Source: Prevotella sp.
GTDB taxonomy: Bacteria > Bacteroidota > Bacteroidia > Bacteroidales > Bacteroidaceae
Assembly: GCA_017417465.1 (NCBI GenBank)
Contig: JAFPZD010000083.1
Coordinates: forward strand, 18,486 to 82,485
Reading direction: 5' to 3'
DNA length: 64,000 bases
Position 1 is the stretch's first letter. Each line of letters opens with the position of its first letter. Below the pieces are notes generated by a model, which was not told the DNA's origin, made no database searches, and worked only from the letters and a program-made list of their open reading frames with translations. Positions 16,771 through 24,754 of the stretch are shown here, piece after piece. Position numbers and translations under genes: made by a program.

Positions 16771-17306
16771 AGTGGCAGACAGGTGCGGTCGTTACGCCAG
16801 CCAGCCCATAGTGGCTGGGCAGGGTCGTGGCTGTAGACGACATGTGTGACGCGCCCGATAATCTGCTCTTCCTTGACAAGGCCCTGACAAGGCAAAGCAT
16901 CGCGCTGTCCCACATCCTCCATCAAGTAATAGTCGGCATCAGCACATTGCGAAAGGCCTGGAACCACCGACAGTTCACCACCAATCACGATGGTGTCGCC
17001 AGGCACGCCACCACAACGATAGATGGCAGGCGACGCAACGGCGGTCGGGTCAGTGCTCCAGTCGACGGCCACCAGATCGCCGCGGCAAATCTTCTGTCGG
17101 CAAATGCGCCCATAGCTGAACAGCGAGCCGCCGTTGACGCGCAGTCCATAGCTCCAGCGGTTCACCAACAGGCGGTCGCCGCGCTGCAGACGTGGAGCAA
17201 AAGCATCGTCGTCAACAGTATAAATGGTCATTGCCAACGCCCTGAAACCAATCATCATGACGAAAGCAACGACCAATGCTATGAGAAACTTCGCTGTACT
17301 GCGCAT
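16767..17306 (-). CDS. Signal-peptidase-like S26 protein, predicted inactive
   Basis: 179-residue membrane protein with one N-terminal transmembrane helix (about 7-27) and an S26 fold: LQRGDRLLVNRWSYGLRVN and GGVPGDTIVIGG align well with signal peptidase I. The catalytic Ser position reads DAFAP instead of SMxP, the catalytic Lys position reads AIYRCGG instead of YVKRxxG, and the GDNRxxSxDSR box is degraded to EDVGQRDALPCQ. All three active-site boxes are lost, so it probably does not cleave. It lies 57 bp after the active lepB and overlaps wbqC. A partner or regulator of LepB is conceivable but unproven. Confidence 0.8.
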   Translation of the reverse strand: MRSTAKFLIALVVAFVMMIGFRALAMTIYTVDDDAFAPRLQRGDRLLVNRWSYGLRVNGGSLFSYGRICRQKICRGDLVAVDWSTDPTAVASPAIYRCGGVPGDTIVIGGELSVVPGLSQCADADYYLMEDVGQRDALPCQGLVKEEQIIGRVTHVVYSHDPAQPLWAGWRNDRTCLPL

Positions 17307-17363
17307 GCCTCAATTCTCAATCCTCAATCCTCAAATCTCAATTCTCAAATCTCAATTCTCAAA
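17307..17363. repeat. AATTCTCAA repeat between lepB and the S26-like gene
   Basis: The 57-bp spacer is almost wholly CAATTCTCAA, CAATCCTCAA and CAAATCTCAA units. Same family as the his operon spacers. Confidence 0.75.
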
Positions 17364-18863
17364 TCACTTAATGTTGTCCACCACCCGGAAGAGGCGGTTC
17401 CAGCGGATACCGCTGATGAAGCTACGATCGGGGTCGCTCGACCACCAGATAAAGATGGGCTTGCCGACAATGTGGTCCTCGGGCACGAAGCCCCAATAGC
17501 GCGAGTCGGCAGAGTTATGGCGGTTGTCGCCCTGCATCCAGTAGTAGTCCATCTTGAAGGTGTACTCGTCGGTCTGCTCACCATTAATATAAATCAGTGA
17601 GTCGCGCAGCTCCAGCGTGTTACCCTCGTAGGCACGGATAGGCCGCTCGTAGATGGCATAGTTGTCGAGTGTCAGCTTCAGCGTCGCGCCCTTCTTCGGA
17701 ATCCAGATGGGGCCGTAGTTGTCGCGCGTCCAGTGGGTATTGCCGTTCTGTGGGTAGAGGTCCCACATGTCGGTGCTCTTCACCGGCTCAATGCTCTCCA
17801 CCAGGTCGGGACGACTCTTCAGGAAGTCGTAGGTCGACTTTGTCATCGGCATCATCACGTGGCTGTTGATCAACTGGATGCTGCCGTCGCTCTTCAGGGC
17901 TGCACGGTCGGGGGGTGTCAGGTTCAGGTCTTCACAGGTGATGCCGTGCTCCTTGAGCATGGCGTCGTCGAGGACGACACGGTCGACAAACTGCACCTCG
18001 TACTGATATTGCACGTTGTCGGGCTCCTTATTAGGCTTGCCGTTCAGATAGACGATGTGGTCCTTCACCTCCAGGGTGTCGCCAGGCAGACCCACGCAGC
18101 GCTTCACGTAGTTCTCGCGGCGGTCGGTGGGGCGGGTGTCTATCAGACCGTATTCCAGAGCGTTGCTCTTCAGATACTCCTTACCGAGGGCATACACCTC
18201 GCCAAAGATGCGCAGCTGCTCGGCCTTGGGCAGCGTGTCGATGACCTGCACGTCGGGATGCAGCTGTGCAAAGGCTTGATAACCGTAGTAGTAGCACAGG
18301 TGGTAATACTCCGTCTGATAGGGCATATTGGCACAGATGGTATCGCCAGCCGGGTAGTTGAACACTACGATATCGTTCAGTTCCACCTTGCCCAGGCCTT
18401 TCACACGGCGGTAGTCCCAGTGAGGCCACTCGATATACGACTTGATGTTACCCAAGGGCAGGGTATGCTGCGTCAGGGGGACGGTGAGCGGCGTCTGCGG
18501 GATGCGCGGCCCATAGCTCACCTTCGAGACGAACAGATAGTCGCCCGTGAGTAACGACTTCTCTAACGACGACGAGGGTATGACGTAGTTCTGGAAAAAG
18601 AACTGGTTGATGAAATAGACGGCCACGAGGGCGAAGACGATGGCGTCGACCCACGACATGACGAAGCGGATGGGACCCTCGCTGTCCTTCCACCACTGCC
18701 AGTTGATCTTTTTCGAAATATAGGCATCGTAGATGAAAGGCACCACAATGAGGCCTAACCACGACTTTACCCAGTACAGGAATAACAGATACAGAATGAG
18801 CACAACGATAAACTTGGCCCATTGCTTCTTCATATTCAGTTTCTTCTTTTCTCTTTTGTCCAT
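17364..18863 (-). CDS. lepB: Signal peptidase I LepB
   Basis: Inner-membrane serine protease that removes signal peptides from exported proteins. It has 499 residues, with two transmembrane segments near 15-45 and 70-95. The catalytic Ser lies in VIPSSSLEKSLLTGDYLFV, the catalytic Lys in NYVKRCVGLPGDTL, and box E in QGDNRHNSADSRYWGFVPEDH. The long insertions between the boxes are usual for Bacteroidetes LepB. It lies 16 bp after dapB and is followed by the inactive-looking paralogue. Confidence 0.94.
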   Translation of the reverse strand: MDKREKKKLNMKKQWAKFIVVLILYLLFLYWVKSWLGLIVVPFIYDAYISKKINWQWWKDSEGPIRFVMSWVDAIVFALVAVYFINQFFFQNYVIPSSSLEKSLLTGDYLFVSKVSYGPRIPQTPLTVPLTQHTLPLGNIKSYIEWPHWDYRRVKGLGKVELNDIVVFNYPAGDTICANMPYQTEYYHLCYYYGYQAFAQLHPDVQVIDTLPKAEQLRIFGEVYALGKEYLKSNALEYGLIDTRPTDRRENYVKRCVGLPGDTLEVKDHIVYLNGKPNKEPDNVQYQYEVQFVDRVVLDDAMLKEHGITCEDLNLTPPDRAALKSDGSIQLINSHVMMPMTKSTYDFLKSRPDLVESIEPVKSTDMWDLYPQNGNTHWTRDNYGPIWIPKKGATLKLTLDNYAIYERPIRAYEGNTLELRDSLIYINGEQTDEYTFKMDYYWMQGDNRHNSADSRYWGFVPEDHIVGKPIFIWWSSDPDRSFISGIRWNRLFRVVDNIK

Positions 18864-18879
18864 AATTTGCTAAGGTCGT

Positions 18880-19638
18880 TCAAAAATCAAACATATCGCT
18901 GATGGTCAGCAGACCCTGATGATCCTTCGTATACTCAGCAGCCAGCACGGCACCTAAGGCAAAGCCCTGGCGCGAATGGGCGTCATGGGTAATCGTGATG
19001 CTGTCGGCAGCAGAGTCGTACTGTACGCTGTGGATGCCCGGGACCTCGCCACGGCGGATGCTATCGATGCGCACCATGTCACGACTGCCACCCATGACGA
19101 AGCCTGCTGTCTGGCCGTCACCGTTCACGAGGCGCCCCGGCTCCCAGTCGGTCTTGCGGTCGAGCTGTTCGACAACCTCCTCAGCCAGCGTGATGGCCGT
19201 GCCACTGGGATGGTCGAGCTTATGCACGTGGTGGGTCTCCTCGATCTTCACATCGTACTGGGGGAAGCGGTTCATCAGCTTAGCCAGGTAGCGGTTGACG
19301 GCCGAGAAAATGGCCATGCCCACCGAGAAGTTACTGGCCCAGAACAGCGTTTGGCCGCCCTCGCTGCAGGCGCGGCTCACGTCATCGCCATGCTCTTTCA
19401 TCCACCCTGTGCTGCCACTGACCACTTTCACACCTTTGGCAAAGGCTTTCACGTAGTTTCCGTAGGCTGCCGTGGGCGACGTGAACTCAATGGCCACGTC
19501 GGCAGAGGCAAAGCGGGGGCTATCGAACTCCTCCTGATTATCTACGTCGATGATGCTTACAATTTCATGTCCACGGCTCACGGCAATCTCTTCAATCAGC
19601 TTGCCCATCTTGCCGTAGCCTATCAATGCTATTTTCAT
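18880..19638 (-). CDS. dapB: 4-hydroxy-tetrahydrodipicolinate reductase DapB
   Basis: NAD(P)H-dependent reductase of the diaminopimelate/lysine pathway. It has 252 residues. The sequence shows an N-terminal Rossmann loop IGYGKMGKLIEE, the cofactor/substrate region GSTGWMKEHG and ASNFSVGMAIF, and the catalytic motif ETHHVHKLDHPSGTAITLAE. It is the first gene of the dapB-lepB-S26-wbqC transcript, so lysine/cell-wall precursor synthesis is cotranscribed with protein export. Confidence 0.95.
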   Translation of the reverse strand: MKIALIGYGKMGKLIEEIAVSRGHEIVSIIDVDNQEEFDSPRFASADVAIEFTSPTAAYGNYVKAFAKGVKVVSGSTGWMKEHGDDVSRACSEGGQTLFWASNFSVGMAIFSAVNRYLAKLMNRFPQYDVKIEETHHVHKLDHPSGTAITLAEEVVEQLDRKTDWEPGRLVNGDGQTAGFVMGGSRDMVRIDSIRRGEVPGIHSVQYDSAADSITITHDAHSRQGFALGAVLAAEYTKDHQGLLTISDMFDF

Positions 19639-19672
19639 ATCAAACTAATTACCTTATTGTTTTTTCAGCCTG

Positions 19673-19703
19673 CAAAGGTACACATTTTTACGCACATACA
19701 ATG
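19673..19703 (-). promoter_or_regulatory. dapB promoter
   Basis: TACCTTTG on the minus strand (plus 19673-19680), with a TTG about 18-20 bp upstream; 35 bp before the dapB start. Confidence 0.65.
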
Positions 19704-19785
19704 TCTTTTCAACACAAAATAACATTCTTTCTTGTTTGAAATGAAAAAAAATGCCGACCAACACCGCACTTTGAAAACTTTTTTG

Positions 19786-19793
19786 TACTTTTG
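19786..19793 (+). promoter_or_regulatory. -7 box of the DUF2851 gene
   Basis: TACTTTTG ends 18 bp before the ATG at 19812. Because it overlaps the upstream in-frame TTG at 19791, that TTG cannot be the start. Confidence 0.55.
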
Positions 19794-19811
19794 CACAAAT
19801 TTTTCAGCCGA

Positions 19812-21116
19812 ATGGAACAACTGCTGCACTACGTCTGGAAGCACAAAATGCTGCCATTACGCCAGCTCGAGACCACCGACCACCGCAGCGTGGAGGTCAT
19901 CGACCCAGGATTGCACAACCGCAACGCCGGCCCCGACTTCTTCAATGCGAAGGTCAGGATTGGCGAGACCGTATGGGTGGGCAACGTCGAGATTCACACC
20001 AAGGCCAGCGACTGGTACCAGCATGGGCACGACCGCGACCCACGCTATAACAATGTCGTGCTGCACGTCGTGGAACAAGCCGACACCGATGTGCAGACGC
20101 AGGAGGGGAACTACCTGCCACAACTGTGCATCGAGGTGCCTAAAACGGTTAGCGAGCACTACCGCGAACTGCTCTCTACCGACCACTATCCGCCTTGCTA
20201 CCAGATTATTCCAAGTCTGACGCCACTGATGATACACGCATGGATGGCGGCCCTGCAGACCGAACGGCTGGAACAGAAGACGGAAGCCATACAGCGGCGG
20301 GTGGAACTGGCGGGCGGCTCGTGGGAGGATGCCTACTTCGTGACCCTCGCCCGCAACTATGGCTTTGGTATCAACGGCGATGCATTCGAGCAGTGGGCAC
20401 AGCACGTGCCACTCAACGTTGTAGGCAAGCACCGCGACGACCTGTTCCAGGTGGAGGCGCTGTTTATGGGCCAGGCCGGACTGCTGCAGCCGGAAGCCAT
20501 CCCCCCACGCTATCAGCAGGATGCCCTCAACGAGGGCTACTTTGCTCGTCTGCGCAACGAGTATCTCTATCTGGCCCATAAGTTCACGCTGTCACCGATG
20601 GACTACTCGCTCTGGCGCTTCCTCCGTCTGCGGCCACAGAACTTCCCCCATGTGCGCATCGCCCAGCTGGCAAACCTCTACTACGAGGGGCGAGCAGGGT
20701 TGAGCGCCCTCTTGGAGTGCGACACGCTCGATGCCCTGCGCAACCTGTTGCAGACGCATGTCACCCCATACTGGGAGACGCATTATGTCTTCGGCTCCGA
20801 AAGTCCGAAGAACAAGAAGCGGCTCTCAAAGGCGTCGGCCGACCTGCTGACCATCAACACTGCCGTGCCCATGCTCTTCGCCGTCGGGCGTCACCGTCAC
20901 AAAGAGGAATACTGCGACCGCGCATTCGACTTCCTCGAACAGCTGAAGGCCGAGCAGAACCACATCATCCGCCTATGGCAGGAGTGTGGCCTCGACGTTA
21001 AAAACGCCGGCGACTCACAAGCTCTCATCCAGCTCAAAAAGGAGTACTGCGACCGCCGCGACTGCCTACGATGCCGCATCGGCTACGAATACCTGAAAAG
21101 AAGTGAACAGAAGTGA
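19812..21116 (+). CDS. DUF2851 family protein
   Basis: 434-residue protein of a Bacteroidetes-wide family with unknown function. It begins MEQLLHYVWKHKMLPLRQLE, the standard family start, then VEVIDPGLHNRNAGPDFFNA and WVGNVEIHTKASDWYQHGHD, which resemble a nuclease-like beta core. The C-terminus has a Cys cluster, CDRRDCLRCRIGYEYLK, suggestive of metal binding. The ATG at 19812 was chosen because the -7 promoter box overlaps the longer frame. No neighbour fixes its role. Confidence 0.85.
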   Translation: MEQLLHYVWKHKMLPLRQLETTDHRSVEVIDPGLHNRNAGPDFFNAKVRIGETVWVGNVEIHTKASDWYQHGHDRDPRYNNVVLHVVEQADTDVQTQEGNYLPQLCIEVPKTVSEHYRELLSTDHYPPCYQIIPSLTPLMIHAWMAALQTERLEQKTEAIQRRVELAGGSWEDAYFVTLARNYGFGINGDAFEQWAQHVPLNVVGKHRDDLFQVEALFMGQAGLLQPEAIPPRYQQDALNEGYFARLRNEYLYLAHKFTLSPMDYSLWRFLRLRPQNFPHVRIAQLANLYYEGRAGLSALLECDTLDALRNLLQTHVTPYWETHYVFGSESPKNKKRLSKASADLLTINTAVPMLFAVGRHRHKEEYCDRAFDFLEQLKAEQNHIIRLWQECGLDVKNAGDSQALIQLKKEYCDRRDCLRCRIGYEYLKRSEQK

Positions 21117-21119
21117 TTT

Positions 21120-21215
21120 CACGACTGGGAACAGCGTTATCACGACTGGAAACAGCGTTATCACGTTATGACGTTATAACGTTATAACGACCGGAAACAG
21201 CGTAATCACGAAACA
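21120..21215. repeat. 21-bp repeats and GTTATAAC palindromes
   Basis: Units TCACGACTGGAAACAGCGTTA occur about 2.5 times (21118-21163) and once more as CGACCGGAAACAGCGTAATC. Between them are two GTTATAAC palindromes and TTATGACG. All lie in the 120-bp gap before the thioesterase gene. Confidence 0.7.
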
Positions 21216-21236
21216 AAAAACAAGAAGAGAAAAAAC

Positions 21237-21650
21237 ATGAACTACATCTTTGAGACCCACATGGAAGTGCGCGACTACGAGTGCGACATCGAGGGCATCG
21301 TCAACAATGCCCAATACGTCCATTACTGCGAGCACACCCGCCACCTGTTTCTCAAGCAGTGTGGACTGAGCTTCGCTGACATGCACCGCAAAGGCGTCGA
21401 CGCCGTCGTGGCACGCATGCAACTGCAGTTCAAGGCGCCCTTACGGCCCGACGACGAGTTCCGCTCGTGTCTGAACCTCACGAAAGAGGGCATCAAGTAC
21501 GTTTTCCATCAGGACATCTACCGCTGTGCCGACAACCAGCTGTGCTTCCGTGGACGCATCGAGCTGGTAGCCCTCGTCAACGGACGCCTCGCACCAAGTG
21601 AGGACTACGACCGCGCTTTCGAGAAATACATGACCACAATTGAGAATTGA
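21237..21650 (+). CDS. Acyl-CoA thioesterase, hotdog fold (YbgC/FadM-like)
   Basis: 137-residue cytosolic thioesterase predicted to hydrolyse acyl-CoA or a related thioester. The hotdog N-terminus MEVRDYECDIEGIVNNAQYVHYCEH matches the YbgC/4-hydroxybenzoyl-CoA thioesterase pattern, where the catalytic Asp normally follows the tyrosine (here YECDIEGIVNNA). FHQDIYRC follows in the central strand. The substrate cannot be told from sequence. Repeat blocks flank it on both sides. Confidence 0.85.
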   Translation: MNYIFETHMEVRDYECDIEGIVNNAQYVHYCEHTRHLFLKQCGLSFADMHRKGVDAVVARMQLQFKAPLRPDDEFRSCLNLTKEGIKYVFHQDIYRCADNQLCFRGRIELVALVNGRLAPSEDYDRAFEKYMTTIEN

Positions 21651-21832
21651 CAATTGACAATTGAGAATTATGAATTGAGAATTATGATTAGATTTGTCGT
21701 CAGAAGGGGGGGCGAAGAACCACCGTCGGTTTTTTGAAGGGCCATAACTAATCATAATTCTCAATTCAAAATTCTCAATTCTCAACTCTCAATTCTCAAT
21801 TCGCCTAATTCTCAATTCTCAACTAACAAATA
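21640..21832. repeat. AATTGAGAATT / AATTCTCAATT repeat block
   Basis: Starts inside the last codons of the thioesterase gene (encoding the terminal IEN) and fills the gap to dprA. The first half reads AATTGAGAATT or AATTGACAATT, the second half the complementary AATTCTCAA, so the arms can pair around the middle segment at about 21690-21750 (GGGGGGGCGAAGAACCACCG). Confidence 0.8.
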
Positions 21833-21836
21833 GTCC

Positions 21837-22967
21837 ATGTCTTCCGAAGAAATCTTCTACACCATAGCCTTCACCCGCCTGACAGGTTTCAACAGCCAGA
21901 CCGCCCAGCTGCTCTACCGCGAGCTGGGGAGCGCCAAGGCCATCTACGACCACCGTTCCGACATCGCCGACATCATCCCCGACTGCTCGCCACGCGTAGT
22001 CGAGTCACTACGCAACTGGGATGACGCCATGAAGCGCGCCACCGCCGAGATGACATTCATCGGCCAGCACAAGATACAAGCTCTCACCCTCAACGACCCC
22101 GCCTACCCACGGCGACTCGCCGATTGTCCCGACGCACCTATTATTATATACTATCGTGGCACGACCGACCTTAACCAGCAACGCGTCATCAACATGGTTG
22201 GCACACGCCGCTGCACGACCTACGGACAGGATTTGGTCCGCCGCTTCATCACGCAGTTGAAAGTCCTCTGTCCGCAAGTACTCATCGTCAGCGGACTGGC
22301 CTACGGCATCGACATCTGTGCACACCGCCAGGCACTTGCCAGCGGCTACGACACTGTTGGCGTGCTGGCCCACGGCCTCGACACCATCTACCCTGCCCCA
22401 CACCGCCAGACAGCGACGGAGATGGTATGCCACGGTGGCCTCCTCACCGAATATGTTACACAGACAGAGCCCATGGCCAACAACTTCCGACAGCGCAACC
22501 GCATTGTCGCCGGTGTGAGCGATGCTACCATCGTCGTCGAGTCGGCAGCCAAAGGCGGTGCACTCATCACCGCCCGCATCGCCCAGGATTACGGGCGCGA
22601 CGTCTTTGCCTTCCCAGGGCCCGTGGGCGCCCCCTACTCCGAGGGCTGCAACAACCTCATCCGCGACAACCGCGCCGCCCTTATCTCCTCGGCCGACGAC
22701 TTCGTCGCAGCCATGGGGTGGCAGGTAGACGCCCAGCGCGAAAAGGCGAAGGCTGTCGGCATCGAGCGCCACCTCTTCCCCAACCTCTCGCCCGACGAGC
22801 AGGCCATCGTCAACCTCCTCTCTACCAACAACGACCTCCAGCTGAACGTCATCAGCGTCCATCTGAACAAACCCATCGGTGCCATCACCGCTCTCCTCTT
22901 CAATCTGGAAATGAAAGGCGTGGTAAAACCCCTCGCCGGCGGCACCTACCACCTACTAATGGCCTGA
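21837..22967 (+). CDS. dprA: DNA-processing protein DprA
   Basis: Cytosolic protein that loads RecA onto incoming single-stranded DNA in natural transformation. It has 376 residues: an N-terminal helical domain (1-85), a Rossmann-like core with MVGTRRCTTYGQDLV, IVSGLAYGIDICAHRQAL and FRQRNRIVAGVSDATIVVES, and a C-terminal winged-helix domain (about 310-376). Whether the organism is competent cannot be told from this window, as DprA is widespread. Confidence 0.95.
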   Translation: MSSEEIFYTIAFTRLTGFNSQTAQLLYRELGSAKAIYDHRSDIADIIPDCSPRVVESLRNWDDAMKRATAEMTFIGQHKIQALTLNDPAYPRRLADCPDAPIIIYYRGTTDLNQQRVINMVGTRRCTTYGQDLVRRFITQLKVLCPQVLIVSGLAYGIDICAHRQALASGYDTVGVLAHGLDTIYPAPHRQTATEMVCHGGLLTEYVTQTEPMANNFRQRNRIVAGVSDATIVVESAAKGGALITARIAQDYGRDVFAFPGPVGAPYSEGCNNLIRDNRAALISSADDFVAAMGWQVDAQREKAKAVGIERHLFPNLSPDEQAIVNLLSTNNDLQLNVISVHLNKPIGAITALLFNLEMKGVVKPLAGGTYHLLMA

Positions 22968-23023
22968 CTTGGCGGAAGACTCATTGTAAAAGCGCTCTAC
23001 ATCTCCTCAACTCCTTGCTCCTC

Positions 23024-23130
23024 CGCTCGGATTTGCCGCTTCGCTCTCCGTTGTAGGGAATCTTGCTTGTCAAATTCCGAATCGGGTGGAACGGCGGCAA
23101 AGCCGAGCGGACATGCATGATTCCCTACGC
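23024..23130. repeat. Dispersed element with two interleaved inverted repeats (copy A)
   Basis: GTAGGGAATC (about 23053) pairs with GATTCCCTAC (about 23119), and CCGCTCGGATTTGCCGC (23025-23041) pairs with GCGGCAAAGCCGAGCGG (about 23094). The arms interleave. It shares GTAGGGAATCTTGCTTGTC and ATTCCGAATCGG with copy C at 27071 and, more loosely, with the start of the structured RNA at 23272. It lies between dprA and that RNA; the gap 22968-23220 holds no supported gene. Confidence 0.65.
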
Positions 23131-23221
23131 TCACAGAGGTCCAGCGTGGTGAACTGAGTATCTACCGTCTCAATAGATTTTCGAAAGAAACGTTAAATCC
23201 GAAAGATTCCCTAACATTTCT

Positions 23222-23252
23222 TTGCTCAATTTAGTTTTTTTCCCTACCTTTG
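23222..23252 (+). promoter_or_regulatory. Promoter of structured RNA copy 1
   Basis: TTG at 23222-23224, a 20-bp spacer, TACCTTTG at 23245-23252. The predicted RNA start is about 23258-23260. Confidence 0.75.
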
Positions 23253-23257
23253 CAACA

Positions 23258-23620
23258 TCGTCAGTTAGCCCGTAGGGATTCTTGCCTGTCAAGTTCCCAA
23301 GGGGCGGCGGGCGGTCATATATATGAGAAAGACGTTTTCGAACGTCTGTCGTTGTGCATCTTGAACTTCGCAACTTCATAGCCACAGCAGACAGATGACA
23401 ACCGAGACGTCTACGTGGTGCGTATCTATATACCTTATTATTATATAGTTCGTACTGGCGTGGGCTAACTGCGTTGTCTATCCTGTGTGGCGAGGCAATG
23501 CGAAGGCCCAAGATGCCAGGATGGGCAGAGAAACAGACACCTACGCCTTTTTTGTATCTATGCCACAACTGAAACCCAAAACATCAAGAACCTGCCGACT
23601 CCGGGGTGGCTGTAGGCAAC
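23258..23620 (+). ncRNA. Structured RNA or leader, copy 1 (family not identified)
   Basis: About 360 nt from a promoter to 21 nt before the next start codon. It shares with 63229-63540 the blocks GGCGTGGGCTA (23457), GGCAATGCGA (23494) and GGGTGGCTGTAGGC (23604). Predicted helices: GGCGTGGG with CCTACGCC (23540-23547); CTATCCTG (23478-23485) with CAGGATGGG (23517-23525); hairpin GGC/GCC around AATGCGA; AGACGT/ACGTCT (23330-23347). CAGTTAGCCC near the 5' end (23262-23271) can also pair with GGGCTAACTG (23462-23471), which competes with the first helix and suggests a switch or pseudoknot. No intrinsic terminator was seen. A cis-acting leader or a standalone RNA such as a Bacteroidales-type motif are both open. 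Confidence 0.7.
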
Positions 23621-23638
23621 AAAAACAACTGATTTACA

Positions 23639-24754
23639 ATGAAAAAACTGTTTCTAACACTCGTGCTCGCCGTGATGGGTTTCACGGCAGCAATGGCCGA
23701 CGACGCCACTACGCTCGTCGCAACACTCAGTCACGGCGGGTCCTTGAAAGCGTTCTACGGTGCCGATGCCTTCAAGTCTGCTTACGACGAAGCAACTGAC
23801 GGCGATGTCATCACGCTATCGGCGGGTAGGTTCAACACATACGATTTTTTGAGAAAGAATATCACCATACGTGGACTCGGGGCTTGGCCTGATGCCAATA
23901 ATGCGATGACGGTTCTGACGCGCGGTGGAGAAGTTGGCTTTTATATTCAAGACAACGACAATGAACTGACCGTTGAGGGCATTCGCTTTCTCGACCGTGT
24001 AACAGTGAGCGTTGAGAGTGGCATGACAGAAGGGACATGCACATTCTCAAAGGTGTATTTTTTAAATGGAAATTCGAGCTATAATAGTTTAGGCGCAAAC
24101 AAGGAAGTGTTCTTGAAACTTAATAACTGTGCAACCAGATATAATTGCTATATTTATCAAGGTGCATGCAATAATTGCGCGTTTGGACTCTATAATGGTA
24201 GTTATAGTAGCGTTAGTAGTTCTACAAGCAACACCCCTATCACCTTCCAAAATTGTGTGTTAAGGGGGTGGAGCAGCCTTACAGAACTTACAGAAGATGT
24301 GTTCACCAATTGCTTGATTATCTCTAACAGTACATCGCCTTTAGATGCCACAAATCTTATGACTAACTGCGTTGGATTTTATTGTGGCGAAGTGAAAAAT
24401 GAGGCCGACGTTGATTTCTTTGCGAACGTAGGAAATTCTACAAACAAGATGGTTGCTGACCGTGCCACTTTCTTCAAGGACGAATCTATACTTATCAAAG
24501 ATATAACCAATGGCGTGGTAACATCCTACACTGTTTTCGACGACGACCTCAATGCCGACGGCACCGGGCTCTACGAACTCTCTGACGCCGCCAAGCAAAT
24601 CTACAAGGGCAATGACGGTACGGTTGTCGGCGTGTGGGGTGGTGCTTATCCCTTCAACCTCAAGACCACCAACCCGCGCCTGACGAAGTGTGAGATTGTG
24701 CCGCGCGTTGACAGCAGCGGCAAGTTGAGCGTAACCATCGAGGTGGCGCAGTAA
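23639..24754 (+). CDS. Secreted protein, probable right-handed beta-helix
   Basis: 371-residue exported protein with a clear signal peptide (1-20, LFLTLVLAVMGFTAAMA). The rest has pectate-lyase-like strand periodicity: GDVITLSAGRFNTYDFLRKNITIRGLG, then TVEGIRFLDRVTVS and repeated CxxN/NC strands up to about residue 250. No catalytic residues were recognised, so adhesion or carbohydrate binding are only possibilities. The middle of the gene (about 24050-24500) is more AT-rich than its neighbours. It follows structured RNA copy 1 by 21 nt, and its stop overlaps the next start (TAATG). Confidence 0.75.
   Translation: MKKLFLTLVLAVMGFTAAMADDATTLVATLSHGGSLKAFYGADAFKSAYDEATDGDVITLSAGRFNTYDFLRKNITIRGLGAWPDANNAMTVLTRGGEVGFYIQDNDNELTVEGIRFLDRVTVSVESGMTEGTCTFSKVYFLNGNSSYNSLGANKEVFLKLNNCATRYNCYIYQGACNNCAFGLYNGSYSSVSSSTSNTPITFQNCVLRGWSSLTELTEDVFTNCLIISNSTSPLDATNLMTNCVGFYCGEVKNEADVDFFANVGNSTNKMVADRATFFKDESILIKDITNGVVTSYTVFDDDLNADGTGLYELSDAAKQIYKGNDGTVVGVWGGAYPFNLKTTNPRLTKCEIVPRVDSSGKLSVTIEVAQ

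Noticed and set aside
19791-19811. Upstream TTG start of the DUF2851 gene
   Set aside because: It overlaps the TACTTTTG -7 box; the downstream ATG at 19812 matches the family N-terminus.
21690-21750. Small ORF between the thioesterase and dprA
   Set aside because: The region is repeat arms of a possible hairpin with no start or family match.
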